A stretch of 64,000 nucleotides of DNA, from NCBI GenBank assembly GCA_036497285.1, contig DASXJR010000121.1, positions 12,088-76,087 on the forward strand, in the 5' to 3' direction. Made by a program: the position numbers and the translations under genes. This DNA is from RYN-133 sp036497285 (GTDB taxonomy: Bacteria > Actinomycetota > Actinomycetes > Mycobacteriales > Jatrophihabitantaceae). Positions 8,117 through 16,787 of the stretch are shown here, in pieces. Position 1 is the stretch's first letter. The number at the start of each line of letters is the position of its first letter. Under the pieces are notes generated by a model. It worked only from the letters and a program-made list of their open reading frames with translations, made no database searches and had not been told where the DNA came from.

Positions 8117-9946
8117 GTGAGAACCCGTCTCGCCGCGGGTGCCGCGGCCGCCGTCCTGACTGTCACCGCCTTCATGCCGGCGCAGGCCGGTATGGCAGCG
8201 CACCCGACATCCGACCAAGGCAAACAACCGGTCGCGGTCGGCTCGGGCGGAGCGGTCACCTCCGCCGATCTCGACGCGAGCCGGGCAGGCATCCGGGTGT
8301 TGCGGGACGGCGGCAACGCGATCGACGCCGCGGTGGCGACGGCAAGCGCGCTCGGCGTGAGCGAGCCGTTCGTGGCCGGTCCGGGCGGGGGCGGTTTCAT
8401 GGTCGTCTACCTGGCCAAACAGCATCGCGTGGTGACGATCGACGGCCGGGAGAAGTGTCCCGCCGGGTGTTCCGAGACGATGTTCCAGGATTCGTCCGGC
8501 AATCCGATGGATTTCGAGCACGCCCGTCGCTCGGGCCTCTCGGTCGGCGTGCCGGGCATGGTCGACACCTGGGCGAACGCGGTCTCGCAGTACGGCAAAT
8601 TCGACTTCGCCCGTGACCTGCAGCCGGCGATCCGATTGGCCCAGCAGGGCTTCGTCGTGGACAAGAACTTCCAGCAGCAGGAGCAGGTGTCGCTGCCGGA
8701 CCTGCAGTCGTTCACCAGCAGCCGCAAGCTGTTCCTGACCGCGGACGGTCAGCCGCTGCCGATCGGAACGGTGCTGCGCAATCCCGATCTCGCCCGCACG
8801 TACACCCAGCTCGCTGCGCACGGCCCGTCCTACCTCTATGACGGGGCGCTGGGAAGCGACATCGCGCAGGCGGTGCAGCACCCGCCGGTGTCCGGGTCGA
8901 GCGATTTCCCGATCATGCCGGGGTTCATGACCCGTCAGGACCTCGCCGACTACACCGCACCGAACCGCACTCCGACGCACGTCAACTACCGCGGGCTGGA
9001 CGTGTACGGCATGGCACCGCCGTCGTCCGGCGGCATCACGGTGGGCGAGGCGCTGAACATCCTGTCGCACTGGAACCTCGCCGGCGAGCCACGGGTACAG
9101 GCGTTGTTCCAGTACCTCGAGGCGTCGCGGCTGGCCTTCGCCGACCGAAATGCCTACATCGGCGACAGTGACTACGTGGACGTGCCGCAGCACGGCCTGC
9201 TCGATCCGAACTACGCCGCGACCCGGTCGTGCCTGATCACCGATCACGCGCTGAGCTCGCCGGCAGCGCCGGGGAACCCGTACCCGCCCTACGGCGGATG
9301 CGGATCGACCTCGACCCGAGGTCAAGCCGATCACGAGGGCATGCACACCAATCACCTGGTCACCGTGGACCGCTGGGGCAATGTCGTCAGCTACACGAAC
9401 ACCATCGAGCAGATCGCCGGCAGCGGAATCACCGTGCCGGGGCGCGGCTTCCTGCTCAACAACGAGATGACCGATTTCGACTTCGCCCCGCCGCCGTCCG
9501 GCGCTTACGACCCGAACCTGCCCGCGGCGGGGAAGCGGCCGCGCTCGAGCATGTCGCCGACCATCGTGTTGAAGAACGGCGCGTTCGACTTCGCGGTCGG
9601 TTCGCCCGGCGGTTCGACGATCATCACGACGGTCTTGCAGATCCTGCTGAACCACATCGACTTCGGGATGCCGCTGACCGACGCGATCTGGGCGCCGCGC
9701 GTCTCGCAACGCAATTCGGCGACCAGTCAGGCCGAGCTGGAGTTCTATGACAGCGATCTCGCCAAACAGCTGCACGACCAGTACGGCGAGTCGTTCTCGT
9801 TGGTGACCGGCGCGCAGGCGCCACTGCTGACCTACATCGGCGACGCAACGGGCGTGCAGTCGCTCGGCGGTGACCGCTATCAGGCGGTTGCCGAAAAGGT
9901 CCGCGAGGGCGGCGGATCCGCCCTGGTCGTCCAGCCCACCGGCTGA
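8117..9946 (+). CDS. ggt: Secreted gamma-glutamyltransferase (glutathione hydrolase family)
   Basis: The 609-residue precursor begins with a signal peptide (about residues 1-28, ending AQAGMAA). Ntn-hydrolase features follow: GGNAIDAAVATASALGV, EPFVAGPGGGGFMVVY, and the self-cleavage site HTNHLVTVD, where Thr411 aligns with the E. coli nucleophile, then LLNNEMTDFDF and SMSPTIVLKNG. The family cleaves gamma-glutamyl bonds of glutathione and related peptides; in an actinomycete the natural substrate may differ. GTG 8117 has AAGGGA 6 nt upstream. Its stop codon falls inside the first unit of a 55-bp tandem repeat. Confidence 0.93.
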   Translation: MRTRLAAGAAAAVLTVTAFMPAQAGMAAHPTSDQGKQPVAVGSGGAVTSADLDASRAGIRVLRDGGNAIDAAVATASALGVSEPFVAGPGGGGFMVVYLAKQHRVVTIDGREKCPAGCSETMFQDSSGNPMDFEHARRSGLSVGVPGMVDTWANAVSQYGKFDFARDLQPAIRLAQQGFVVDKNFQQQEQVSLPDLQSFTSSRKLFLTADGQPLPIGTVLRNPDLARTYTQLAAHGPSYLYDGALGSDIAQAVQHPPVSGSSDFPIMPGFMTRQDLADYTAPNRTPTHVNYRGLDVYGMAPPSSGGITVGEALNILSHWNLAGEPRVQALFQYLEASRLAFADRNAYIGDSDYVDVPQHGLLDPNYAATRSCLITDHALSSPAAPGNPYPPYGGCGSTSTRGQADHEGMHTNHLVTVDRWGNVVSYTNTIEQIAGSGITVPGRGFLLNNEMTDFDFAPPPSGAYDPNLPAAGKRPRSSMSPTIVLKNGAFDFAVGSPGGSTIITTVLQILLNHIDFGMPLTDAIWAPRVSQRNSATSQAELEFYDSDLAKQLHDQYGESFSLVTGAQAPLLTYIGDATGVQSLGGDRYQAVAEKVREGGGSALVVQPTG

Positions 9947-10056
9947 GCCACCCCACGAAATCGCCTGGAAAGCGTGGCGATTCCGCGAGGACCCCGGCTG
10001 AGCCACCCCACGAAATCGCCTGGAAAGCGTGGCGATTCCGCGAGGACCCCGGCTGA
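9941..10056. repeat. 55-bp tandem duplication containing a hairpin
   Basis: Units 9941-9995 and 9996-10050 are identical, followed by the first six bases of a third unit. Each unit holds AATCGCC and GGCGATT separated by 10 nt, giving a 7-bp hairpin. The first unit includes the ggt stop codon, so it could act as a doubled transcription terminator, or it may be a mobile intergenic repeat. Confidence 0.85.
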
Positions 10057-10061
10057 TCGGG

Positions 10062-10301
10062 TCAGAGGATGGCGGGGCTTCGTTGCCGGCGGGCTCGACC
10101 GCGCGTCGTCTTGTCGACAAACAGACTTGTCAAGAAAGAGACAGCGAGCAGCGTGCCCGCGCCGATGTACGCGATCGCCACCCGACCGACCACACCCGGC
10201 CGCGCTCCGCAGCGGCCGACAGGACGCCGCGCTGGCCGTGTACACGAACAGGCTTCCGGGCGCGACCGGGACGCCGAACAGGTGCGCCCGGCCGTGCTCA
10301 C
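10062..10301 (-). CDS. Short single-pass membrane ORF, possibly a decayed gene
   Basis: A GTG at 10301 overlaps the preceding phosphodiesterase stop (GTGA) and opens 79 codons. The C-terminal half is a convincing membrane helix with a charged end (VAIAYIGAGTLLAVSFLTSL, then FVDKTTRGRARR). The N-terminal half is unusual (many Cys, Arg, Pro), while another frame of the same DNA reads more naturally (HLFGVPVAPGSLFVYTASAA). This suggests a frameshifted remnant of a larger membrane protein. No family recognised. Confidence 0.35.
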   Translation of the reverse strand: MSTAGRTCSASRSRPEACSCTRPARRPVGRCGARPGVVGRVAIAYIGAGTLLAVSFLTSLFVDKTTRGRARRQRSPAIL

Positions 10302-11035
10302 TGCCACTGGCCGCGCTCCTGCAGTACCTCTCGCAACATGTCCGCGCGATCGGTCATGATGCCGTCCACGCCCAGGTCGAGCAACCGATCCATCTCTCTG
10401 CGCCGGTTGACCGTGTAGGCGATCAACGGCAGCCCGGCGGCGTGCGCCGCATGCACGTACCGGCGGCCGATGAAGGGGCGCCCACCCACTGTGGCAGGTG
10501 CCTCGACACAGCCGGCGCCGCGGGCGCGGGCCCGCCCGGCGACGCGCAGCGACACCACCGCAGCCGGACCGTAGGACGTACACAGGCCCGCACCGAAGGC
10601 GCGTCGCACGGCCGTGATCCGCCGTGTCGCGAACGCGCCGATGCACACGCGGTCGGCGCTTCCGGTTCGGCGCACGACATCGATCGTCGGTTGGATCGCC
10701 CGACTCGACTTCACGTCGACGTTGATCCGAGTGTGCGGCCAGGTGCTCAGGACGTCCGCGAGCAGGGCGATCGGCTCGCGTCCGGCGACCCGGGCCCGGC
10801 GCGCCACCGCCCACGGGATCGTGTCGAGCCGGCCCCGGTGATCGGTCAGCCGATCGAGGGTGGCGTCGTGGAAGGCGAGCGCGACCCCGTCCGCCGTGAC
10901 CCGCACGTCCGTCTCGAGGTAGGTGTAGCCGAGGTCGACCGCGCGTTGAAAGGCGGTCATCGTGTTCTCGTCCCCGTCCGGGGAGTATCCCCGGTGGGCG
11001 AACGCGTACGGCCTCGGCCCGTCCAGGAACGCCAC
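10298..11035 (-). CDS. Glycerophosphodiester phosphodiesterase family protein
   Basis: The 245-residue protein has the GDPD TIM-barrel signature: AFAHRGYSPDGDENTM near the N-terminus (HRG..PEN-type metal and catalytic residues), YLETDVRVTADGVALAFHDATLDRLTD with the second catalytic His, and TVNRRREMDRLLDLGVDGIMTD at the end. The family hydrolyses glycerophosphodiesters to glycerol-3-phosphate and an alcohol. No signal peptide is seen, so it is cytoplasmic. It lies 3 bp after the DUF885 gene on the same strand, and the short membrane ORF overlaps its stop. Confidence 0.9.
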   Translation of the reverse strand: MAFLDGPRPYAFAHRGYSPDGDENTMTAFQRAVDLGYTYLETDVRVTADGVALAFHDATLDRLTDHRGRLDTIPWAVARRARVAGREPIALLADVLSTWPHTRINVDVKSSRAIQPTIDVVRRTGSADRVCIGAFATRRITAVRRAFGAGLCTSYGPAAVVSLRVAGRARARGAGCVEAPATVGGRPFIGRRYVHAAHAAGLPLIAYTVNRRREMDRLLDLGVDGIMTDRADMLREVLQERGQWQ

Positions 11036-11038
11036 CGA

Positions 11039-12673
11039 CTACCGACCGAGCAACAAGGTCCGAAGATGCCGTACCGGCGGCGAGCCGTGCCCGAGGATCG
11101 CGTCGTGCAGGTCGCGCTCGCTCTGACCCGGACGGGCGGTGCGCAGCTCCTGCGCCAGGTCGCGCACCTCGCAATAGCCGACGTAGTAGGTGCACAGCTG
11201 CGTGGAGGTCAGCTGCACGCGCTGCCACTTCTCGGCCGATTCGCCCTCCTCCTGGAACCCGCGTTCGAGCATGAGCCGCATCGCGTCGGCCTCGTCGAGC
11301 TCGTGGCAGTGGAACCGGATGTCGAGAATCGTGTTGAGCGTGGTCCGCAGCTGCATCTTGAGCTGCTGCATGCGCAGTGCCGAGGCCGCGCGCTCGGAGA
11401 CATCGCGCCGGTAGCCGCTGCGGGCCATCAGCTCCTCCGCGTAGACGGCCCAGCCCTCGATGAACGAGCCGCTGCCGAACACCGCACGGATCGGCGTGGT
11501 CGCCCGATGCCGGTTCGAGTGCATCAGCTGCAGCGCGTGCCCGGGCATCGCCTCGTGCACGGTGAGGTTCTGCAGCATGTGCAGGTTGTACTCGCGGAAG
11601 TACGACGCGATGCGTTGCTCGCTCCAGCCCTCGGGCGTCGGCGACACGGCGAACTGAGTCGGCAGTGGCGCGGTCTCGAGCGGGCCGGACGGGTTGCAAT
11701 ATGCGCCTGCGATGCCGCGGTCGATCTCGGGCATCTCGATGACCTCGACCGGGTCGTCGTACACCGTCAGCAGGTCACGGTCGCGCACGAACGTGGTCAT
11801 CTCGATGAGCGCGGCGCGACACACGTCCAGGATGGTGTCGTCGGTGGCCACCTCGCGGGCGAGCTCGTCGAGCACCTGGCGCACCGTTCCTGCGTCGGGA
11901 TCGGCGACGCCGGCGAAGCGACCGGCCTCGGCGGCGATCTCCGCACCGATCCGGTCGAGGTCGTCCTCGGCGCGCGCGAGGAGCCCGTCCGGCTCGAAGT
12001 CGGTATCGAGGGTGAGGGCGAGCTTCGCGCGGAACAGGTCCGGTCCGATGCGCGCGCTGTGCGTCGCGTTCACGAGCCGGTCACGCAGCCAGGCGCGGTG
12101 CTCCTCGACGGCCGCATGCGCTCGTTCGGCGTCGGCGCCGAGCGATCCGTCGGCCTCGGCGGCGAGCTCGGGCAGGGCGGTGTCGATCAGCCCGAGTGTG
12201 CCGCCCAGCTGCATGATCGCCGTCTCAGCGTGGATGCGGGACAACGTGCCGAGCCGGGCGCGTGCCGCCGCTAGAAACGTCGGCACGGCACTGAGGCGGG
12301 CGCGCGCCGCGTCGAGTCGCTGCGCCGCCGGCGCGAACGGCCGTGACACCAGCGAGTACAACGCCGTTCCGGGGTTGTGCGTCATGGCGTCCCACTCCGC
12401 CTCGTGCAGGTGCTCCAGTTCGAGCAGCTCGGTGCGCAGCGCCGTCCGCAGCACCTGGGCGTCGACGTCCTCCTCGACGCCGACGGTCGCCACACCGTCC
12501 AGCTCGGTGAGCTGCTCGCGCACCCGTGCGGCCCGGGCGGCGGCGGCCTCCGGAGACGGGTCGTCGAGTCGCGCGTCGTAGTCGTGCGCGCCGAGCAGGG
12601 TCGCCTCGACGGGCTGCCGATCGAGCCAGGAAGCGAGCGTGGTGGTCGCGAAGTCGGGAAAGGGGGAACTCAC
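11039..12673 (-). CDS. DUF885 family protein, putative metallopeptidase-like
   Basis: The 544-residue protein has the DUF885 hallmark HEAMPGHALQLMH near residue 400 and EGWAVYAEELM about 40 residues later; these His and Glu residues look like a metal site. Members are largely uncharacterised. GTG 12673 is preferred over an upstream in-frame start because it places the gene 10 bp after the acyl-CoA synthetase stop, while the longer version would overlap that gene. The order fadD2-like, DUF885, phosphodiesterase suggests one operon. Confidence 0.85.
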   Translation of the reverse strand: MSSPFPDFATTTLASWLDRQPVEATLLGAHDYDARLDDPSPEAAAARAARVREQLTELDGVATVGVEEDVDAQVLRTALRTELLELEHLHEAEWDAMTHNPGTALYSLVSRPFAPAAQRLDAARARLSAVPTFLAAARARLGTLSRIHAETAIMQLGGTLGLIDTALPELAAEADGSLGADAERAHAAVEEHRAWLRDRLVNATHSARIGPDLFRAKLALTLDTDFEPDGLLARAEDDLDRIGAEIAAEAGRFAGVADPDAGTVRQVLDELAREVATDDTILDVCRAALIEMTTFVRDRDLLTVYDDPVEVIEMPEIDRGIAGAYCNPSGPLETAPLPTQFAVSPTPEGWSEQRIASYFREYNLHMLQNLTVHEAMPGHALQLMHSNRHRATTPIRAVFGSGSFIEGWAVYAEELMARSGYRRDVSERAASALRMQQLKMQLRTTLNTILDIRFHCHELDEADAMRLMLERGFQEEGESAEKWQRVQLTSTQLCTYYVGYCEVRDLAQELRTARPGQSERDLHDAILGHGSPPVRHLRTLLLGR

Positions 12674-12683
12674 CCGACAGACA

Positions 12684-14366
12684 CTAGGGCTTGTCCTTGG
12701 TCGCGGACCCGTCGGCGTCATCGCCGTCCTCGGCGTTCTCCTTGAGTTCCTTGCGAAGCAACTTGCCCGTGGCGTTGCGAGGCAGCTCGTCGACGAACTC
12801 GACGTCGCGGGGCACTTTGTGCCGGGCCAGTTCGGACTTCACGTGCGCCTTGACTTCGTCCGCAGAGAGATTCTGGCCGTCGGTGACCACGATGAACGCC
12901 TTGAGCCGCGCGCCGAAATCCTTGTCCTCCACGCCGATCACCGCAGCGTCGGCGATCGCCTTGTGCTCGAGCAGCAGGTTCTCGACCTCGGCGGGGAAGA
13001 CGTTCTCGCCGCCGGAGACGATCATGTCGTCGTCGCGCCCGTCGATGAACAACAACCCGTTCTCGTCGAAGTGGCCGACGTCGCCGGAGGACAGCAACCC
13101 GTCGATCTCGTCCTTCGATCCGCCACCGGTGTAGCCCGCGAACTTCAGCCCGCTGGCGACGAAGATCCGGCCGGTCACGCCAGCCTCACGGACGCGGTTG
13201 CCGTCCTGGTCGTAGATGTGCACCTTGCAGCCGACCGGGACCTTGCCCACCGTGCCCGGCGCCTTCTTCCAGTCCGCGGGGGTGGCGACGCTCGCGACGG
13301 CCACCTCGGTCGAGCCGTACAGGTTGTAGACGACGTCGCCGAACAGCTCCATCGCGTGATTGCCCACCTCGGGCGCCAGCGCCGAGCCCGCCAGAAAGAT
13401 GATCTTCAGCGAGCCGGTGTCGTACTTCTTGATCTCTTCGTCCTTCAGCTCCAGCATCCGCTGGAGCATCGTGGGGACGAGCACGAGCGTCTCGCACTTG
13501 TACTGCTCGATCATCTCGAGCGTCTTGCGCGGGTCGTACTTGCGCCGGGTCACGGTCGTCGAGCCCAGCGCGATGGTCAGCAGGAACTGCGAGAGTCCGG
13601 TGCCGTGGAACAGCGGCGCGCCGAAGAAGACCCGCTCGTTCATGCCCAGCGGTACCCGGTCGAGGAACTGCGCGGCGGCGAACGGCGAGCTGACCTGCCG
13701 CGCCGCTCCCTTCGGCGTGCCCGTCGTGCCGCTGGTGAGCAGCACGAGGCTGCCGACGGTCTTCGGTCGTGGGACGCCGGCGGTGGACGTGCCCTCGATC
13801 AGGTCCTCGAGCGTGGTGTGCTCGTTCGAGTCGTCATCGACCCAGGCGAGGAAGCGCGGGACGTCGGCGGGGACGTTGCCGAGGATCTCGCTGAACTCGA
13901 CGTCGTACACGAGAGTGTCGGCGCCCTCGCGCTCGACGACCTCGGCGAACTGCGGCTTGGCGAAGCCGGTGTTCATCAGCAGCAGTTTCGCCCCGAGCTT
14001 GCCGGCGGCGAACATCGTCTCGACCAGCCCGCGGTGGTCGCGGCACAGCACCGCGATGACCGACTCGTCGGACAGCCCCTGTTCCCTCCACGCCCGGGCG
14101 AGCGCGTTCGATCGCTCGTCCAGTTCGCGGAACGTGAGTTCGCCGCGCTCGTCGACCAGACCGAGCATGTCGGGATCTCGGTGGGCGGCGATCCGGATGG
14201 CCCCGGCGACCATGCCCCAGCCGCGCATGTTGAGCAGCGCGTAGGCAATGTCCTGGGGCTTGGTGACAGGAGCCATGCCGCTGCGCAACAACACGCCCGC
14301 TTCGCGCGCCGTGGTCGGCAGGCGCATGAGCTGCTGCCACGCCATGTCCAGATCGAGCTTGATCAT
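12684..14366 (-). CDS. Long-chain acyl-CoA synthetase (FadD2-like)
   Basis: The 560-residue ANL-superfamily ligase activates a carboxylic acid to its adenylate and then CoA thioester. Visible motifs are the ATP loop LLTSGTTGTPKGAARQ, YGSTEVA, SGDVGHFDENG and IVSGGENVFPAEVE, and the catalytic lysine region LPRNATGKLLRKEL near the end. Length and N-terminal layout (NMRGWGMVAGAIR) resemble mycobacterial FadD2, though the substrate is unknown. A Lys/Asp-rich tail closes the protein. It heads the operon with DUF885 and the phosphodiesterase. Confidence 0.9.
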   Translation of the reverse strand: MIKLDLDMAWQQLMRLPTTAREAGVLLRSGMAPVTKPQDIAYALLNMRGWGMVAGAIRIAAHRDPDMLGLVDERGELTFRELDERSNALARAWREQGLSDESVIAVLCRDHRGLVETMFAAGKLGAKLLLMNTGFAKPQFAEVVEREGADTLVYDVEFSEILGNVPADVPRFLAWVDDDSNEHTTLEDLIEGTSTAGVPRPKTVGSLVLLTSGTTGTPKGAARQVSSPFAAAQFLDRVPLGMNERVFFGAPLFHGTGLSQFLLTIALGSTTVTRRKYDPRKTLEMIEQYKCETLVLVPTMLQRMLELKDEEIKKYDTGSLKIIFLAGSALAPEVGNHAMELFGDVVYNLYGSTEVAVASVATPADWKKAPGTVGKVPVGCKVHIYDQDGNRVREAGVTGRIFVASGLKFAGYTGGGSKDEIDGLLSSGDVGHFDENGLLFIDGRDDDMIVSGGENVFPAEVENLLLEHKAIADAAVIGVEDKDFGARLKAFIVVTDGQNLSADEVKAHVKSELARHKVPRDVEFVDELPRNATGKLLRKELKENAEDGDDADGSATKDKP

Positions 14367-14434
14367 CCGCCCTCGCCTTCGTCAGGGAGCCCTGTCCCGG
14401 TGTACCCCGCTTGCACCCTGCCAGAACCCCGCCG

Positions 14435-15772
14435 TCAGGTCTTGTCGAGGCGGATCGGCAGGCCGTCCTTGGGGCGGGGGAGTGATGTCCAATCGATCGG
14501 CATGACGTAGTCGCGCGGCACGGACCAGCGGTGTCCGAGCAGCAGTTGGTGCATCGCGGCCTTGACCTGCATTCCACCGAAATGCAGCCCGATGCATTTG
14601 TGCACGCCGTTGCCGAAGGGCAGCCACGTGTTGCGGTGCACCTTGCCCTGCGGGCCGAAGCGATCCGGATCGAACTTGTCCGGCTCGGGCCAGTACTCCT
14701 CGAGGTGGTGCAGGCTCTGCAGACCGACCGACATGTCGATGTCGGCGGGGATCCGGTAGCCGAGGATCTCGGCCTCCTTGACCGTCTTGCGGGCCAGGGC
14801 CGGCACCGCGGTCACGAGCCGCATGCACTCGCGCATCACCCGGTCGAGTGTCTCGACCTTGTCGATATCCTGGTACGCCAGCGTCGGCGTGCCGACCGCG
14901 ATCGATTCGGCGCGGCACCTGTCCTGCCAGTCGGGGTGCCTGGCGAGGTAGTAGACCATCGTCGTCATCGTGATCGTCGTGGTGTCGTGCGACGCCATCA
15001 GCAGGAAGATCATGTGGTTCACGACGTCCTCGTCGCTGAAGCTGCCGACGTCCTCCTCGGCGCGGGCATGGACGAGCGCGCTGAACAAGTCGTTGCCGTC
15101 GCCCGCCCGTTTGGCCGGGATGCGCGGGTAGAGGAACTGCTCGAGCGCGCGCCGTCCCTTCAGACCACGCGACCAACGTCCACCAGGCACGGGGAAGCGC
15201 AGCACGGCGGTGCCGGCCCGTACGCAGTCGACGAACGCGCGGTTGAGGCGGTCGGACTCGGGGCCGAGTTGTTCGCCCATGAACGTGCGCGTGGCGACGT
15301 CGAGGGTGACCTGCTTGATGGCGGGGTAGAAGCGGAAGTCGCGTTCGGTCTGCCAGCGCTTGAACCCGTCGGCGAGGGTCGCGTTCATCGGTTCGAGATA
15401 GCCGGCGAGCCGCTCGGCGGTGAACGCCTGCTGCATGATGCGCCGGTGTCGGTGATGCTCGTCGAAGTCGAGCAGCATCAGGCCGCGCGGGAAGAACTTG
15501 CCGATCAGGAAGCCCCATCCCGGTCCGTTGGCGAACGCGCGATCCCGGTTCTGCAGCACGATGGCCGCGGCCTCCGGGCCGCTCACCGTGATCTGCCGTC
15601 GCCCGAACGCGTTCAGCCACGACACGGGGCCGTACTTGTCGTAGCGCTCGCGCGAGTTGTACAGCTTGCCGGACAGGACGTCGAAGGTGTGGCCGACGAT
15701 CGGCAGACCGCGGTCGCCCGGCACGTCCTTCAGTTCCTCGAGATCGGTTGCCTTGACGTTCTCGACCGCCAT
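14435..15772 (-). CDS. Cytochrome P450
   Basis: The P450 has the I-helix ASHDTTTITM (acid-alcohol pair), ExxR in MRECMRLV, and the heme loop FGNGVHKCIG with the axial cysteine. ATG 15772 gives 445 residues; an in-frame GTG at 15808 would add 12. The N-terminal 'GLPIVGHTFDVLSGKLYN' resembles steroid/fatty-acid-type bacterial P450s without a membrane anchor. Electron partners are not nearby. The start codon shares a CATG with the ATG of a TetR remnant on the other strand, so its original promoter region may have been deleted or replaced. Confidence 0.93.
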   Translation of the reverse strand: MAVENVKATDLEELKDVPGDRGLPIVGHTFDVLSGKLYNSRERYDKYGPVSWLNAFGRRQITVSGPEAAAIVLQNRDRAFANGPGWGFLIGKFFPRGLMLLDFDEHHRHRRIMQQAFTAERLAGYLEPMNATLADGFKRWQTERDFRFYPAIKQVTLDVATRTFMGEQLGPESDRLNRAFVDCVRAGTAVLRFPVPGGRWSRGLKGRRALEQFLYPRIPAKRAGDGNDLFSALVHARAEEDVGSFSDEDVVNHMIFLLMASHDTTTITMTTMVYYLARHPDWQDRCRAESIAVGTPTLAYQDIDKVETLDRVMRECMRLVTAVPALARKTVKEAEILGYRIPADIDMSVGLQSLHHLEEYWPEPDKFDPDRFGPQGKVHRNTWLPFGNGVHKCIGLHFGGMQVKAAMHQLLLGHRWSVPRDYVMPIDWTSLPRPKDGLPIRLDKT

Positions 15773-16154
15773 GCCCTCCGACCCTATTCTGATAGCGACT
15801 GTTGTCACGCCCCTGTACCTCTACGAGAGTTTCGCCGATCTGGACGCCGGCTACGGCGTGGTGGCGACCGACCGGCGCAAGGCCACCACTCTGCTCGTCG
15901 CCGCGGCCGGTTACGGGCCGCTCGCCGCGCGCCGCCAGCAGATCGTCGTCGACTACGCCGAACTCGCCCTCGCGAACTTGAGTCCGCTCGGGTCGCTGCG
16001 TGACCGCAAGCAGGCCACGGCGAGGGCGCTGTTCCTGATGGGCGGTGCCGGCGAGTTGATCGCGGCGGTGCTGTCCGGGCGGCTGAGGCTGTCCCGGGCC
16101 GCCCTCGTCGACCGGTTGACCGCGCTCCGGCTGGCGGTGTTGTCCAAGAACTGA
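15771..16154 (+). pseudogene. Remnant of a TetR-family regulator lacking its DNA-binding domain
   Basis: The 127-residue frame reads TPLYLYESFADLDA, which is the end of a TetR recognition helix and following loop, and then a TetR C-terminal domain (DRRKATTLLVAAAGYGPLAARR, ATARALFLMGGAGELIAAVL, LSRAALVDRLTAL). The first about 40 residues of the helix-turn-helix are missing, and the segment after FADLDA is shortened compared with intact homologues, so two deletions are likely. Upstream DNA is the P450 coding region. A short HTH-less protein could still be made from ATG 15771, but I read it as a broken gene. Confidence 0.6.
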
Positions 16155-16174
16155 ATCCGTGGTTCAGTTCTTGG
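16144..16174. promoter_or_regulatory. Perfect 12-bp palindrome before TetR/AidB-like operon
   Basis: CCAAGAACTGAA (16144-16155) and TTCAGTTCTTGG (16163-16174) are perfect inverted repeats around a 7-nt spacer. The repeat ends one base before the GTG of the TetR gene, which suggests an autoregulatory operator over a leaderless or very short leader. It also covers the stop of the TetR remnant and could fold as a terminator hairpin. Confidence 0.6.
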
Positions 16175-16175
16175 T

Positions 16176-16787
16176 GTGGCGTACCGGCGGACGGAACAGG
16201 TGCAGGCGCGACTGGACGCTCAGCGCGACCGTATCGTCTCGGCCGCCACGCACCAGCTCGCCGAGCACGGGTACGCCGGCTGCTCCATCGCCGCGGTCGC
16301 CAACCAGGCCGGTGTCGCCGCCGGCACGGTCTACAACCATGTGCCGGGCAAGGCCCAGCTCGTCGCCGAGGTCTTTCGCGCGGTCGTCGGACGCGAGGTC
16401 GACGCGGTGCGCAACGCGGTCGAAGCGGCCGAGCCGATCACGGCCGCACGGATCACCGCACTCGTCGAGACCTTCGCGCTGCGGGCGTTGAAGTCGCCGC
16501 GGCTGGCCTATGCACTGCTGGTCGAGCCCGTCGACCCCGTCGTCGAGGAGCTGCGCCTGCAGTTCCGGGTGGCGTTCCGCGATATCGCCGCAACCGCGAT
16601 CGAAGCCGGTGTCGTCGCGGGCGAGGTCCCGCCGCAGGACGCCACCGTCGTCGCAGCCGCGCTGGTCGGCGCGATCGGCGAGGCGCTCGGCGGTCCGCTC
16701 AGCGGTGACCCCGACCCGTCGGCCGTCCCGGCTCTGATCACCTTCGCCCTGCGCTCGATCGGAGTCACCGATGCCGCACACGCATGA
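16176..16787 (+). CDS. TetR-family transcriptional regulator
   Basis: The 203-residue regulator has an N-terminal HTH (IVSAATHQLAEHGYAGCSIA then AGVAAGTVYNHVPGKAQLV) and a ligand-binding C-terminal domain. It overlaps the AidB-like gene by 17 bp, so they are translationally coupled. The palindrome at its start codon is the likely operator. It probably represses this operon in response to an acyl-CoA or related compound, by analogy with other TetR-acyl-CoA dehydrogenase pairs. Confidence 0.88.
   Translation: MAYRRTEQVQARLDAQRDRIVSAATHQLAEHGYAGCSIAAVANQAGVAAGTVYNHVPGKAQLVAEVFRAVVGREVDAVRNAVEAAEPITAARITALVETFALRALKSPRLAYALLVEPVDPVVEELRLQFRVAFRDIAATAIEAGVVAGEVPPQDATVVAAALVGAIGEALGGPLSGDPDPSAVPALITFALRSIGVTDAAHA

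Noticed and set aside
9974..12274. Long plus-strand open frame opposite the phosphodiesterase and DUF885 genes
   Set aside because: Antisense shadow of well-supported genes, composition dominated by Arg, Gln, His, no recognisable motif.
12639..14510. Long plus-strand open frame opposite the FadD2-like gene
   Set aside because: Shadow; the minus-strand reading has all ANL ligase motifs.
14531..16003. Long plus-strand open frame opposite the P450
   Set aside because: Shadow of the P450; no signature and continuation only by chance into the TetR remnant region.
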